Notes under the pieces: model-generated
Seen by the model: the letters and a program-made list of their open reading frames with translations, nothing else
What the model was told of the DNA's origin: nothing
Database searches by the model: none
Program-made: the position numbers and the translations under genes
NCBI RefSeq assembly: GCF_019654975.1
Contig: NZ_BPEW01000016.1
Span: 36,776-100,775 of the forward strand
Length of the DNA: 64,000 bases
Direction: 5' to 3'
From: Shewanella sp. c952
GTDB taxonomy: Bacteria > Pseudomonadota > Gammaproteobacteria > Enterobacterales > Shewanellaceae
In this document: piece by piece, positions 18,511 to 27,105 of the stretch
How the letters are laid out: every line of letters starts with the position of its first letter
Numbering within the stretch: the stretch's first letter is position 1

Positions 18511-18558
18511 TTTATTTAAAACGAGAAGAACAAAGTAATATGCCAATTGCATTATAAT

Positions 18559-18582
18559 TTTGACCATTCAGCGGGAATTCAA
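18559..18582 (+). repeat. Dispersed repeat core, copy 1 (shared with 58179-58202)
   Basis: A 24-base segment containing TTGACCATTCAGCGGGAATT is present in inverted orientation at 58179-58202, with weaker similarity extending about 18 bases to either side. It lies in the 680-bp intergenic region before the sulfatase maturase, alongside the inverted-repeat element at 18670-18949. Confidence 0.8.
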
Positions 18583-18669
18583 CCCACAGTGGGCAAGAGA
18601 TGCATTTACCCCGACAATATTGGCATTCGCCACTCCAAGTCTAAAGAGGGATTGTACTCATCGTTATTC

Positions 18670-18949
18670 TATACCCGTTCTACTTGAAGGTGCTCGTTCC
18701 AGAGGCATTGTGCCTGTTCAATTCTAGGCGCATTAATGTAGAAATGGTTATTCCCTTTTAAATTAGTGCAACAACGAAGTGGGCTGGCACAAAGCCTTCT
18801 GCGATGGGCGCTTGTTATATAAAAAGCATGGACTTTACTCCGTGTTATTGATTTTACCAAGGGAATGGCCATTCGTGGCAATCAATGCCGTGATTAAAGT
18901 CCATTAAATTCCCACTGAATCCTGCATCTTCAAGTAGCACGGGGATATA
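18670..18949. repeat. ~280-bp inverted-repeat element in intergenic DNA
   Basis: The ends are imperfect inverted repeats of about 24-26 bases. The left end (18670-18693) carries TTCTACTTGAAGGTGC, and the right end (18924-18949), reverse-complemented, carries TGCTACTTGAAGATGC. Shorter inverted segments lie inside. A 70-codon minus-strand frame inside (18881-18669) looks fortuitous. No transposase is encoded, so this would be a MITE-like or REP-like non-autonomous element. No clear target duplication was found. Confidence 0.72.
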
Positions 18950-19134
18950 TCCAATGCCCCTACCCAAGCAGAGAGGGCTCTGAACTAATTAAATATTTAA
19001 TGCTCTAGGTATGATCTGGTAAAAACACCTGTTTTGATCGCAATGAGTCACGATTCACAAGGGTAGTTTAGCTTACGCTTTATAATCACTGATGTTTATC
19101 TACCAACACTAAAATAGTTACTAAGGAGTTAGTG

Positions 19135-20397
19135 ATGCAACCTATCAAAGTCAATTTACACAATGGCAAAGCAAGCAAACGTTTTCATGTGATGAGCAAG
19201 CCTATTGGGGCCGCATGCAATATCGACTGCACCTATTGCTATTACTTAAGTAAACAAGACTTACTTGAATACAAGAAAGGTTGCAGCCCGAAGATGCCAG
19301 TCGATGAGCTTGAGTCTTACATCAAGCAATATATTGAACAACAAAATACACCTGAGATCATCTTCACATGGCAAGGCGGTGAACCGACAATGCTCGGACT
19401 TGATTATTTCAAAGAAGTCGTCCGCTTACAGGCTAAATACGCTCCTAAAGGAGTTTTGATCTCTAATGACCTGCAAACCAACGGCACCCTGCTAAACGAT
19501 GCATGGTGTTACTTCTTATCTAAACATAATTTTCTAGTGGGTTTAAGTATTGATGGGCCTGAAATGTTCCACAACGCTTACCGCAAAAATAGAGCCGGCC
19601 GTGGCACGTTTAAGCAAGTTATGGCTGGTATTGACCTACTGCATAAGCATAAAGTTAATTTTGCAACACTGACTTGTATCAACAAGCTCACTAGCCAGAA
19701 TCCATTGGCGATCTACCGTTTTTTACGTGATGAAGTTCGCTCGCCTCAGATTCAGTTTATACCAATTGCAGAGCCTGAAACATTTAGGGAAACAGCGCCA
19801 CATCATTGGCAAAAAGAGCAGTTGCCTCTTTTAGGCAGCAAAGAAGCCCAACCAGGCGAGTTAGGCTCAGTGGTTACACCATGGTCTGTCTCCAGTGAAG
19901 GCTGGGGAACATTCTTGTGTACTGTTTTTGATGAATGGATTAAGCATGATCTTGGCAGAGTCAATGTACAATATTTTGAAGCCTGTGTAGAAACGTGGAT
20001 GGGGAGAACCAACCCCTTATGCACATTAGGATCATTGTGTGGCAAAGGCTTAGCGATGGAGCCTAACGGCGACGTATTTGCATGTGACCACTACGTTTAT
20101 CCAGAATATAAAATGGGTAATATCCACCAGAAACCCCTCGACCAAATGGCGTTTTCAGCTAAGCAACAAGCTTTTGGATTTGCCAAGAGCCGTAATCTAA
20201 CAAAACAGTGCCAAAACTGTGACTACAAATTTGCTTGCTTCGGTGAATGCCCTAAGAATCGCTTTGTACGCTCTTATGACGGTGAAATGGGTCATAACTA
20301 TCTGTGCCAAGGCTGGCATATGTTTTTCAAACATATCGACACTTACATGTGCCAAATAGTCAGTGCTATGGGCTATCAAGTAAGAAAGTCAGTATAA
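19135..20397 (+). CDS. Anaerobic sulfatase-maturating enzyme (radical SAM/SPASM, anSME)
   Basis: A cytosolic radical-SAM enzyme of 420 residues that oxidises the active-site Cys (or Ser) of sulfatases to formylglycine without oxygen. The S-adenosylmethionine cluster motif CNIDCTYC is at residues 28-35. The C-terminal SPASM region has the cysteine set CTLGSLCGKG, then DVFACDH and CQNCDYKFACFGECPKNR, which binds two further Fe-S clusters. A GTG lies one codon earlier (19132), but AGGAG at 19124-19128 is better spaced to the ATG at 19135. The likely substrate is the Cys-type sulfatase at 11.5 kb. The repeat-bearing intergenic region separates it from the octaheme genes. Confidence 0.94.
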   Translation: MQPIKVNLHNGKASKRFHVMSKPIGAACNIDCTYCYYLSKQDLLEYKKGCSPKMPVDELESYIKQYIEQQNTPEIIFTWQGGEPTMLGLDYFKEVVRLQAKYAPKGVLISNDLQTNGTLLNDAWCYFLSKHNFLVGLSIDGPEMFHNAYRKNRAGRGTFKQVMAGIDLLHKHKVNFATLTCINKLTSQNPLAIYRFLRDEVRSPQIQFIPIAEPETFRETAPHHWQKEQLPLLGSKEAQPGELGSVVTPWSVSSEGWGTFLCTVFDEWIKHDLGRVNVQYFEACVETWMGRTNPLCTLGSLCGKGLAMEPNGDVFACDHYVYPEYKMGNIHQKPLDQMAFSAKQQAFGFAKSRNLTKQCQNCDYKFACFGECPKNRFVRSYDGEMGHNYLCQGWHMFFKHIDTYMCQIVSAMGYQVRKSV

Positions 20398-20411
20398 TTT
20401 GACCTGAAAAC

Positions 20412-20440
20412 CCGGCATAAGCCTAGTGAGTTTATGCCGC
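20412..20440 (+). terminator. Possible terminator after the sulfatase maturase
   Basis: An eight-base stem CGGCATAA (20413-20420) / TTATGCCG (20432-20439) lies just after the stop codon. It lacks a clear T-tract, so it may be only a transcript-stabilising hairpin. Confidence 0.4.
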
Positions 20441-20549
20441 TAATCTACTCACATATTTCGAGCCCAATCGACACTCATATTCACTTACCGTACACAGCAT
20501 TAATATAAAGATCACTGCGCGTAAAAATCAGTAACACCAATAGAATGCA

Positions 20550-21437
20550 ATGTATAGCGAGCGTACTCAAACTCTTGTCGGTCTGATACACTCATTAAGA
20601 CATATTCAAAGTCCAGAACAGTTCCTTATGCAACGAGCAACGCTCCGCCAAGCCAAATCCATTGATAACGTATACAACAGCGCCTATTGGCACTTAAGCC
20701 AACAAGATTTTACCATCAATGAAATTCGCTCTAAGCTTGAACGTAAAACGGATAAGCAAGAGTGGATAGAGACGGTTCTAGCCAAACTTATAGAAAGTGG
20801 TTATCTGAAGAGTGATGCTAATTTTGCAGTACGTTATTGTGAAATGGCTTTTGGCAATGAAATCGGCTCAGGTGCCATAAAGCGAAAGTTACAGTTACGT
20901 GGCCTTTCGGCTACTGACGTAGATACAGCAATAGAACAAGTGATTGAAGCCCGTCAAATTGATTCCTATGAAATGGCCACCAGCAGGCTCCTTAGCCGAT
21001 TTGAACACTTTAACAATACCAACAAAGAAAAAGTCTACAGCCAAATGACAACAAAGGGCTTTAGCCGCGCCGAGATCGACTACGCCCTGTCACAACACCC
21101 CCAGCGCGAAACATTACGCAGTAAACTTGCCGTAAAGGCGGACAAAATAAACCTAAACTCAGAAATACTAAAACTGTTTAACAAAGGTAAGGGAGAGACT
21201 CTTATTTTACAGGAACTAAAACAGCGATTAATTGATGTCAGTGAGTTTGAAGAAATCGTTTATCAATTAGGACTTTCTGGAGATGTCGACTTCTATAAAA
21301 GCTGTAAAACAGAATTAGCCAAAAAACGCTATGATTTATCCGACTATAAAGATAAATCCAAAGCCTACGCTTATTTGTCGCGTAAGGGCTTTAGCAGTGA
21401 TGAAATAAAAGAAGCCATGCGGATAGAAGACGAATAG
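20550..21437 (+). CDS. RecX-like protein, about twice the usual length
   Basis: A 295-residue protein built of three-helix RecX-type repeats. SAYWHLSQQDFTINEIRSKL and GYLKSDANFAVRYCEMAFGN (residues ~48-110) match the core of RecX, a RecA modulator of normally about 150-170 residues. The repeat pattern continues to the end, for example SQMTTKGFSRAEIDYALSQ and AYLSRKGFSSDEIKEAMR, giving roughly twice the normal number of repeats. No recA lies nearby. Whether it acts on RecA is inference. The gene stands alone on the plus strand between the maturase and a small reductase gene. Confidence 0.75.
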   Translation: MYSERTQTLVGLIHSLRHIQSPEQFLMQRATLRQAKSIDNVYNSAYWHLSQQDFTINEIRSKLERKTDKQEWIETVLAKLIESGYLKSDANFAVRYCEMAFGNEIGSGAIKRKLQLRGLSATDVDTAIEQVIEARQIDSYEMATSRLLSRFEHFNNTNKEKVYSQMTTKGFSRAEIDYALSQHPQRETLRSKLAVKADKINLNSEILKLFNKGKGETLILQELKQRLIDVSEFEEIVYQLGLSGDVDFYKSCKTELAKKRYDLSDYKDKSKAYAYLSRKGFSSDEIKEAMRIEDE

Positions 21438-21516
21438 CAATACCCATATTGAGCCCGACATAATGCCAAGCGTTGGGCTAGAGTTATTATAAAATGCTGA
21501 TGTGAGAGATAAAAAT

Positions 21517-22077
21517 ATGAAATGTTCTGTTTATATTGCCACCAGCACTGACGGCTACATAGCAAGAAAGGATGGCAGCATTGATTGGCTGCATACAGCT
21601 GGCAACTCACAAGCAGATATGGGAAGCCACGCCGATATGGGTTTTGCTGATTACATATCTTCAGTTGATTGCTTAATCATGGGCCGTAAGTGTATGGAAA
21701 CGATTGCCAGCATGGAGCTGTCTCCTGAACAATGGCCCTATGGAGATACGCGCATCATTGTGCTCAGCAATACTATTAAACAAGCTCCTAGCAACTTACA
21801 AGATAAAGTAGAAATGTACTCAGGAGATCTAACAACGTTAGTTGCAATGCTTGAAAGTGAGGGACATCAGCATGCATACATCGATGGTGGCACCACCATC
21901 CAAGCATTCTTAAACCTCAAGCTAATCAATGAAATTACCATTACTCGCGCGCCCGTTATCTTAGGTGAAGGAATAGCGCTATTTGGCAAGACGGCTACAG
22001 ATATCAAGCTAATTCAAGCGAGTGCGATTGCGTTTACCAATGATTTTGTGCAAGTGAATTATCAGGTTAGCTATTAG
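21517..22077 (+). CDS. RibD C-terminal/dihydrofolate reductase-like family protein
   Basis: A cytosolic 186-residue protein of the RibD_C/DHFR superfamily (YyaP/YwjB-like), presumed to be an NAD(P)H-dependent reductase of unknown substrate. The start motif CSVYIATSTDGYIARKDGSI, the central LIMGRKCMETI and the late YIDGGTTIQAFLN are typical. A GTG five codons earlier (21502) is possible, but the family N-terminus fits the ATG at 21517. It is not a folA replacement as far as sequence shows. It converges on the Bat operon. Confidence 0.86.
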   Translation: MKCSVYIATSTDGYIARKDGSIDWLHTAGNSQADMGSHADMGFADYISSVDCLIMGRKCMETIASMELSPEQWPYGDTRIIVLSNTIKQAPSNLQDKVEMYSGDLTTLVAMLESEGHQHAYIDGGTTIQAFLNLKLINEITITRAPVILGEGIALFGKTATDIKLIQASAIAFTNDFVQVNYQVSY

Positions 22078-22202
22078 GTGCTAGTTATTAGTTCCGTTTA
22101 GCATTCAGACTGCTCTAGCTAGAAGGAACTGGCTAGCAGAATTTAGCTAATAAAACTTATGCCGCAATATATTTAGGACCCACAAATGAATCGGTATTAG
22201 AG

Positions 22203-23624
22203 TTACTTGACGCTTTTATTTGAAATGAACCGCCAATACATAATATAAAACCTACGAGTTTTCACTGACTGCCCAGACTCTGTATTTGGTTTATTAAAAC
22301 CCCGCTGCCAACAATCAAACAAGCTTTCTTTAGTCAGTCCATAGTTTATCTTCAGCGATTTATTCTCGTTTAACCCATGGGTTAAATCATCTAATGAACC
22401 ATTTAATAGCCTCAATCTCGGGTTATATGTCGTGCGTTTATTCTTGTCACTATTGCGCCAATATAGGTATTGCTCAGCACGTGCGTAATGTTTACTAATA
22501 AGAGTATGAGCGAATAGAATGACCACAGGAAACAACTGTTTTTTAATGCGTTTACTAGCCAAAACCACTGATTTCACCGTTATTGAAAGTAGTACCAGCA
22601 ACAGTAAACCATAAAGCCAGTAAGCTTTAACAAAGCTCAATGGTGTGTGAGTGACGTGCCACGATAACCCCTTGGCGGTGAGTACAGTTAACTCTTCATC
22701 TTTGGTGTTCCACCAGTAAAAAGACAGTTCTGGTAGATTAACTTGGCCACTTTTCTGTACGATATAAGTTTGCTGATAAACCTTGCTCGCGCTGAAATCA
22801 CCTCGATTCTGACTATCTTCACTCTCTACAGGGCCTCGATAGCCATAAAGCATTTCTGACTTTGAAAGCGGGAAGTCTGGAAACAGCATGGTGCTGCTAT
22901 CGGTCGCATTGATGGTTAGCGTTCGAGTGATTGCATCCCCAATATTTAATTCACTGCCATTTTCTGGCGTTACTTTTTGTTCAATTGTCACCTTTGGCGC
23001 GGCGATATAATGATTTGTATTAGCTAACCTTTCATCAGAAAGTACGACAGTAAAGTGTTGAGGCTGGATATATAACGTTCCTTTAATGCTAGAGCCTGGT
23101 TTATCAGCAACATTCACGGTTACCGCTATTTTAGGAACGGTGATAGCGCCTACTGTTTGCGGATAAAGCGTCAGTTGCCACTCCTGCACTGACCATGTTT
23201 TGCCATCAATTCGATCGGTGTAGTTATTGGCTAATTTTTTACGTCGAAGTACTATCGTATCATCAACATCAAAAGCACTAATGTGGCTACCACCTGCAAA
23301 CCATGTATCGGTAGAGATCTGTATATAAAGATCAACTTGCTGCTGCGGAACCACAACGTTAGTTGGCGCTAGTCGAGTGGCTATTTTTAACTTTCCCGCC
23401 AGCTGTAATTCATCAATACTGCTGGGCGTTTTTGCCGTTACAGTCCCATCATTACTTGCGAACGCAAGATTAGAAAAGCCACTGATTAAAAACAGACTTC
23501 CTAGAATGACCAGCCATACGAAAGTGATAGCTACGACTTTAAATAACGTTTTAAGTGATGCAAAAATTGGAAATAATCTTTCCAAACTCTCATCGTCTAT
23601 TTGAGTACGTTTGTAGGCTAACAT
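22203..23624 (-). CDS. BatD-like protein (oxygen-tolerance family)
   Basis: Last gene of a MoxR/VWA operon. The 473-residue protein has an N-terminal hydrophobic segment (~28-55), a large extracytoplasmic part and a second transmembrane segment near residue 337. The BatD-type part (roughly residues 75-320) includes VQEWQLTLYPQTVGAITVPKI and QQTYIVQKSGQVNLPEL. A cytosolic tail follows. In BatA-E systems such proteins are thought to form a membrane complex linked to envelope stress or aerotolerance. Their biochemical role is unknown. The start is 16 bp after the preceding stop. An unusual hydrophilic stretch (~1-27) precedes the first membrane segment. Confidence 0.8.
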   Translation of the reverse strand: MLAYKRTQIDDESLERLFPIFASLKTLFKVVAITFVWLVILGSLFLISGFSNLAFASNDGTVTAKTPSSIDELQLAGKLKIATRLAPTNVVVPQQQVDLYIQISTDTWFAGGSHISAFDVDDTIVLRRKKLANNYTDRIDGKTWSVQEWQLTLYPQTVGAITVPKIAVTVNVADKPGSSIKGTLYIQPQHFTVVLSDERLANTNHYIAAPKVTIEQKVTPENGSELNIGDAITRTLTINATDSSTMLFPDFPLSKSEMLYGYRGPVESEDSQNRGDFSASKVYQQTYIVQKSGQVNLPELSFYWWNTKDEELTVLTAKGLSWHVTHTPLSFVKAYWLYGLLLLVLLSITVKSVVLASKRIKKQLFPVVILFAHTLISKHYARAEQYLYWRNSDKNKRTTYNPRLRLLNGSLDDLTHGLNENKSLKINYGLTKESLFDCWQRGFNKPNTESGQSVKTRRFYIMYWRFISNKSVK

Positions 23625-23640
23625 AAGGTGATTCTCATCA

Positions 23641-25377
23641 TTAGTTTGATGTCGATTGCTGACGTTGATTAAGCTGCGTTCTGAATTTTGTTGCCAAAAA
23701 CCTACTGGGGGAACCTTCTACCCGCTTCATCCATGCTTGAGTTAGCGCATCATCTGCAAGTAATTGTTCAGCGGTATAGGTTGGTTTAATTAGCAATTGC
23801 GCCGAGACTTTCTCATCTGCCCCCTCGCCTGTCTGTGGTTCATCACCTAACTCAGTAGAAGTTTCATCTTCAGTGTTGGCTTGGCTGTCACTTTGACGAT
23901 TTATATCATCAATGATCTTCTGGATTTTGTTTAAATTAGTTTGCGCAGGCTTAAAAGAGGGATACTGCTCCACAACTTGTTGATATAACTGTCTAGCGGC
24001 AATGTACTCTCGTTGTTGCGCCAATGCGTTAGCAGCACCAAATAACGCCTCAGCGCTGTCGACTCGCATAAAATAGATATAAGCAGACTTAAACTCTTCT
24101 GCAAAATAAAAAGCGCTGGCTTTTCTATAAGGTTTAGTGAATTTCTGCGCCGCTTTGCTGTATTCACCCTTGTTAAAATACCGCTGCCCTTGCTGATCTG
24201 GCGTTAACCAAGCGTCAAACCAAAATTGGCTAACTGCTCGCTTGATTCGCTGCAGTTTTTGCTGTTCAGCCATTGGAGTATCCAGTTCCGCAACTTCAGT
24301 GGTATCAACAGAATAACCAGCGGCTACACTCTGTTGAGGCACGGTAAGCATTAACATGCCAACAAAGCACCATTGAATGGTCCAGCCTTTACGAAACCAT
24401 AGTAGAAAAATAGCTACCAAGATAAACACAAGTGGGTAACTCATGTCTTGCCAAGGCTCTGCGCTATCGCTATTGATAATAACGTTACGTTCAATCAATC
24501 TATTGATAGTTTCAACATCGCTATTATCGACAGTTACTTGTTGATAACTCCCACCTAATTGGCTAGCCAACGCATGTAATTCGTCTCCCTGGAACTCAAT
24601 ATCGGCTGCGCGCTGATTATCGCCGCTACCTAATACTATTAGCTGTAAGGGCTGGTCATTGGTAAAGTTTCTCTCTTGTTGTGAAGCCAACTCGGGTAGT
24701 TTTTTCGGTTGGGTAAAATAATCAGTAAAAGCTTTCTCGCTACCAGTACCTATACCATCGGTTATCCAGAGCACTGTGGCGGATTGAGTTGCAAAATCGC
24801 CCTGCGTGAACAGTTTGTCGATCTCAGCTAATCCGTACTCGGCAAACTTACCTTTTCTGGGCATGATTTTTGGTGTAATAGCCTTTAGCAACGGCAGGAA
24901 TACTGCGTTGTCTTTGGTCAAAGGCATGGCTATATGCGCACTGCCGGAGTAGACAATTAGTGCGGTGTTGCCGCCGTCTCTAATGGCGAGTAGAACGGAG
25001 ATTTTTTGCTTAGCACGACTGAGTCGGGAAGGCTGTACATCAGTTTGTAACATCGACTCAGATACATCCAATAAGATGACTAAGGGTGCGTTATCCTCTC
25101 CAAAAGGAGAAGCTTGTCGCTGCCATGTCGGTCCAGCAGCTATTACTATCGCGATACAAAAACCAAATCCCCAAAATAGGAGCGGCAAGCGTTGTCGCCA
25201 GCTTGCATCCCCAATTTTAAGCGCTTTCTCTAAATGTTTTGGAAGCTGCATTTGTTGCTGCTTAACGGCCGCCTTATTACCTAAGTGCACCACGAATAAC
25301 CAAGCAAAAGGTATGAGCAGCAGTAACCAGTAAGGCCTTATAAAATGAAACTGCGATAACATTGTGCCTATATCCAT
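23641..25377 (-). CDS. VWA and TPR membrane protein (BatB-BatC-type fusion)
   Basis: A 578-residue protein combining two Bat components. An N-terminal membrane anchor pair (~10-30, 60-80) precedes a von Willebrand A domain with MIDAS motif LDVSESM near residue 105. Another membrane segment follows near 320-340, then TPR repeats at about 400-500 and an acidic, Gln/Glu-rich tail. In many genomes the VWA (BatB) and TPR (BatC) parts are separate genes. The start ATG at 25377 overlaps the BatA stop (TGATG), with GAGGGA upstream; a GTG one codon earlier is possible. Translational coupling is likely. Confidence 0.87.
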   Translation of the reverse strand: MDIGTMLSQFHFIRPYWLLLLIPFAWLFVVHLGNKAAVKQQQMQLPKHLEKALKIGDASWRQRLPLLFWGFGFCIAIVIAAGPTWQRQASPFGEDNAPLVILLDVSESMLQTDVQPSRLSRAKQKISVLLAIRDGGNTALIVYSGSAHIAMPLTKDNAVFLPLLKAITPKIMPRKGKFAEYGLAEIDKLFTQGDFATQSATVLWITDGIGTGSEKAFTDYFTQPKKLPELASQQERNFTNDQPLQLIVLGSGDNQRAADIEFQGDELHALASQLGGSYQQVTVDNSDVETINRLIERNVIINSDSAEPWQDMSYPLVFILVAIFLLWFRKGWTIQWCFVGMLMLTVPQQSVAAGYSVDTTEVAELDTPMAEQQKLQRIKRAVSQFWFDAWLTPDQQGQRYFNKGEYSKAAQKFTKPYRKASAFYFAEEFKSAYIYFMRVDSAEALFGAANALAQQREYIAARQLYQQVVEQYPSFKPAQTNLNKIQKIIDDINRQSDSQANTEDETSTELGDEPQTGEGADEKVSAQLLIKPTYTAEQLLADDALTQAWMKRVEGSPSRFLATKFRTQLNQRQQSTSN

Positions 25378-26459
25378 CACACTTCCCTCGCGTTTACGGC
25401 GCTGTTTTCACGAGGTTTGTTAACGTTGAACCGGCGTAAAACAAATACCATAATGTAAGTAACCAGATAAATGCAGAGTGCTGCAGCGACGGGCAAGTAA
25501 TGCACACTTTGTTTTGGCCGATAGGTGAAGCTAGCAAACTTTGCAGGTTCCAGTTTATTTATCGTTTGATAGACCTTATTAAGCTCTTGTGTCGAAATGG
25601 CGTTAAATGCTTTACCACCAGTGAGTGCAGCGACCCCCTCAATCACTTCCATATCCATTGCTTGCTCACCAATCGTTTGAGGATCGCCAATAGCAATAAC
25701 ATGGACTCTAATGCCTTTTTTTGCTGCTATTTTAGCCGCCTCAAGTGGCGGTACGGAACTGTCTGTGTCGTTGCCATCTGTTAGCAATAACACGACTTTA
25801 TTTTTTTGTGATGATTTAATTTCATCGCTACTCATCACCTTTATCGCTAAGCCTAGTGCATCACCGATGTGAGTACTTTGACCCGCCATAGCCACACGGC
25901 TTTCGTCGAGCAATCTTAACCATGAAGCGAGGTCTGCTGTAAATGGAGCTTGTAAATAGGCCGCGTCACCAAATAAAATAAGTCCGAGTCGGTCTCCTTG
26001 TCGCTGCTCAACAAATTCATGCAATACGCGCTTAACTGCATCCAACCTTGAAATGCATTCATCTATAATTTCAGTGCTAGAGGTAATTGCAACTCCCTCA
26101 GCTGTTTGTTGTTTAGCGTGCAAGGTGAAATCTTTAGTTTCCATCGAACCAGATAGATCTACCACGACCATGAGATCGCGGCCTATTTGCAGCCGTGTTT
26201 GCGGTTCGCCAAGAATCACAGGTTGGGTCATGGCTATAACTAACAGTAGCCATACAATAAACAGCGCACATTGCTGCCAGCGTGACGGCTTTAAGTACTG
26301 CTTTGCTAAATTAGGTGCTGACTTCAATAGACCAATAATGGTATTAAAAAATGGCACCTTGATTGCAGTCTGTCTGACGCTAAAAGCGGGTAACAAGTAG
26401 TTTATTAACCAAGGCAACGGTAGCACTAATACCCAAAGAGGAGAGTTCAATTCAAGCAT
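25377..26459 (-). CDS. VWA-domain membrane protein (BatA-like)
   Basis: A 360-residue protein with a hydrophobic N-terminus, a second membrane segment (~60-80), a VWA domain with complete MIDAS motif VVDLSGSM near residue 100 and a C-terminal membrane segment near 320-345. VWA domains bind divalent metal and protein partners. A longer reading from a TTG at 26480 is possible. AGGAG seven bases before the ATG at 26459 supports the shorter start MLELNSPLWVL. The gene overlaps the end of the DUF4381 gene and the start of the next VWA gene, showing tight operon structure. Confidence 0.9.
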   Translation of the reverse strand: MLELNSPLWVLVLPLPWLINYLLPAFSVRQTAIKVPFFNTIIGLLKSAPNLAKQYLKPSRWQQCALFIVWLLLVIAMTQPVILGEPQTRLQIGRDLMVVVDLSGSMETKDFTLHAKQQTAEGVAITSSTEIIDECISRLDAVKRVLHEFVEQRQGDRLGLILFGDAAYLQAPFTADLASWLRLLDESRVAMAGQSTHIGDALGLAIKVMSSDEIKSSQKNKVVLLLTDGNDTDSSVPPLEAAKIAAKKGIRVHVIAIGDPQTIGEQAMDMEVIEGVAALTGGKAFNAISTQELNKVYQTINKLEPAKFASFTYRPKQSVHYLPVAAALCIYLVTYIMVFVLRRFNVNKPRENSAVNAREV

Positions 26460-27105
26460 CAGCATTCTCCTTTTCGCCAACCAAACAACAAGGCAGCTTT
26501 GAGCTATGATGCATTAACCAAATACAACACTGTTGTGTCAGGTTTTTCTCAATAGCAATAGCATCTTTAGCCTCTATTTTAGAAAGTAAACTTAACTGCC
26601 ATGCGTCACCTAATGGTGAATTAAAACGAGTGTGGTGTTCAGCGGTTATATCTAACAACAGCAGTAATGCATGCCCGTCAAGCGCAGCTAAACTAATGTT
26701 ATTTGCTTGATTATCTGCAATGCCCTTGAGACTGCTCGTTAGGCTTATGTTTGACGGGGCTACCATCGTTGAAGCGCCATAGGCAATTGAAATGGCTTGT
26801 TTTATCTCTTTAAGCACTATGGCTGAAAACTCTGCTAGCGGTCTGTCTTTTGCTGCCATAACTCTTTTGACAGCTTGCTTACGGTAGCGATTTTGTAACC
26901 AATGCCTAATCCGTATGTAAGAATTTACTGCTAACAGCAAAATCACTACAGATACCATCAGCCACCAGCCCCAAGTTTGCGGTATAAATGTAACTGCGGC
27001 AGGAATTTCAATACCGACAAACTCATTCAATTGCAACATTGGATTGCCAAAGCTAAACTCGCTTTGTTCTGCGGCCCATTGAATATAATGAGTGTTCAAC
27101 ACCAA
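26452..27105 (-). CDS. DUF4381 family membrane protein
   Basis: A 217-residue protein with one transmembrane helix around residues 47-67 (WLMVSVVILLLAVNSYI), a short N-terminal outside part and a cytosolic C-terminal part. DUF4381 proteins are regularly found between DUF58 and VWA genes in MoxR operons; no activity is known. No ATG is available near the front. The frame opens with TTG at 27105, six bases after GGGGGA and directly after the DUF58 stop; GTG at 27102 is an alternative. The 3' end overlaps the BatA start. Confidence 0.82.
   Translation of the reverse strand: MVLNTHYIQWAAEQSEFSFGNPMLQLNEFVGIEIPAAVTFIPQTWGWWLMVSVVILLLAVNSYIRIRHWLQNRYRKQAVKRVMAAKDRPLAEFSAIVLKEIKQAISIAYGASTMVAPSNISLTSSLKGIADNQANNISLAALDGHALLLLLDITAEHHTRFNSPLGDAWQLSLLSKIEAKDAIAIEKNLTQQCCIWLMHHSSKLPCCLVGEKENADA

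Noticed and set aside
18669..18881. 70-codon minus-strand ORF
   Set aside because: It lies wholly inside the inverted-repeat element, with no RBS or recognisable protein features.
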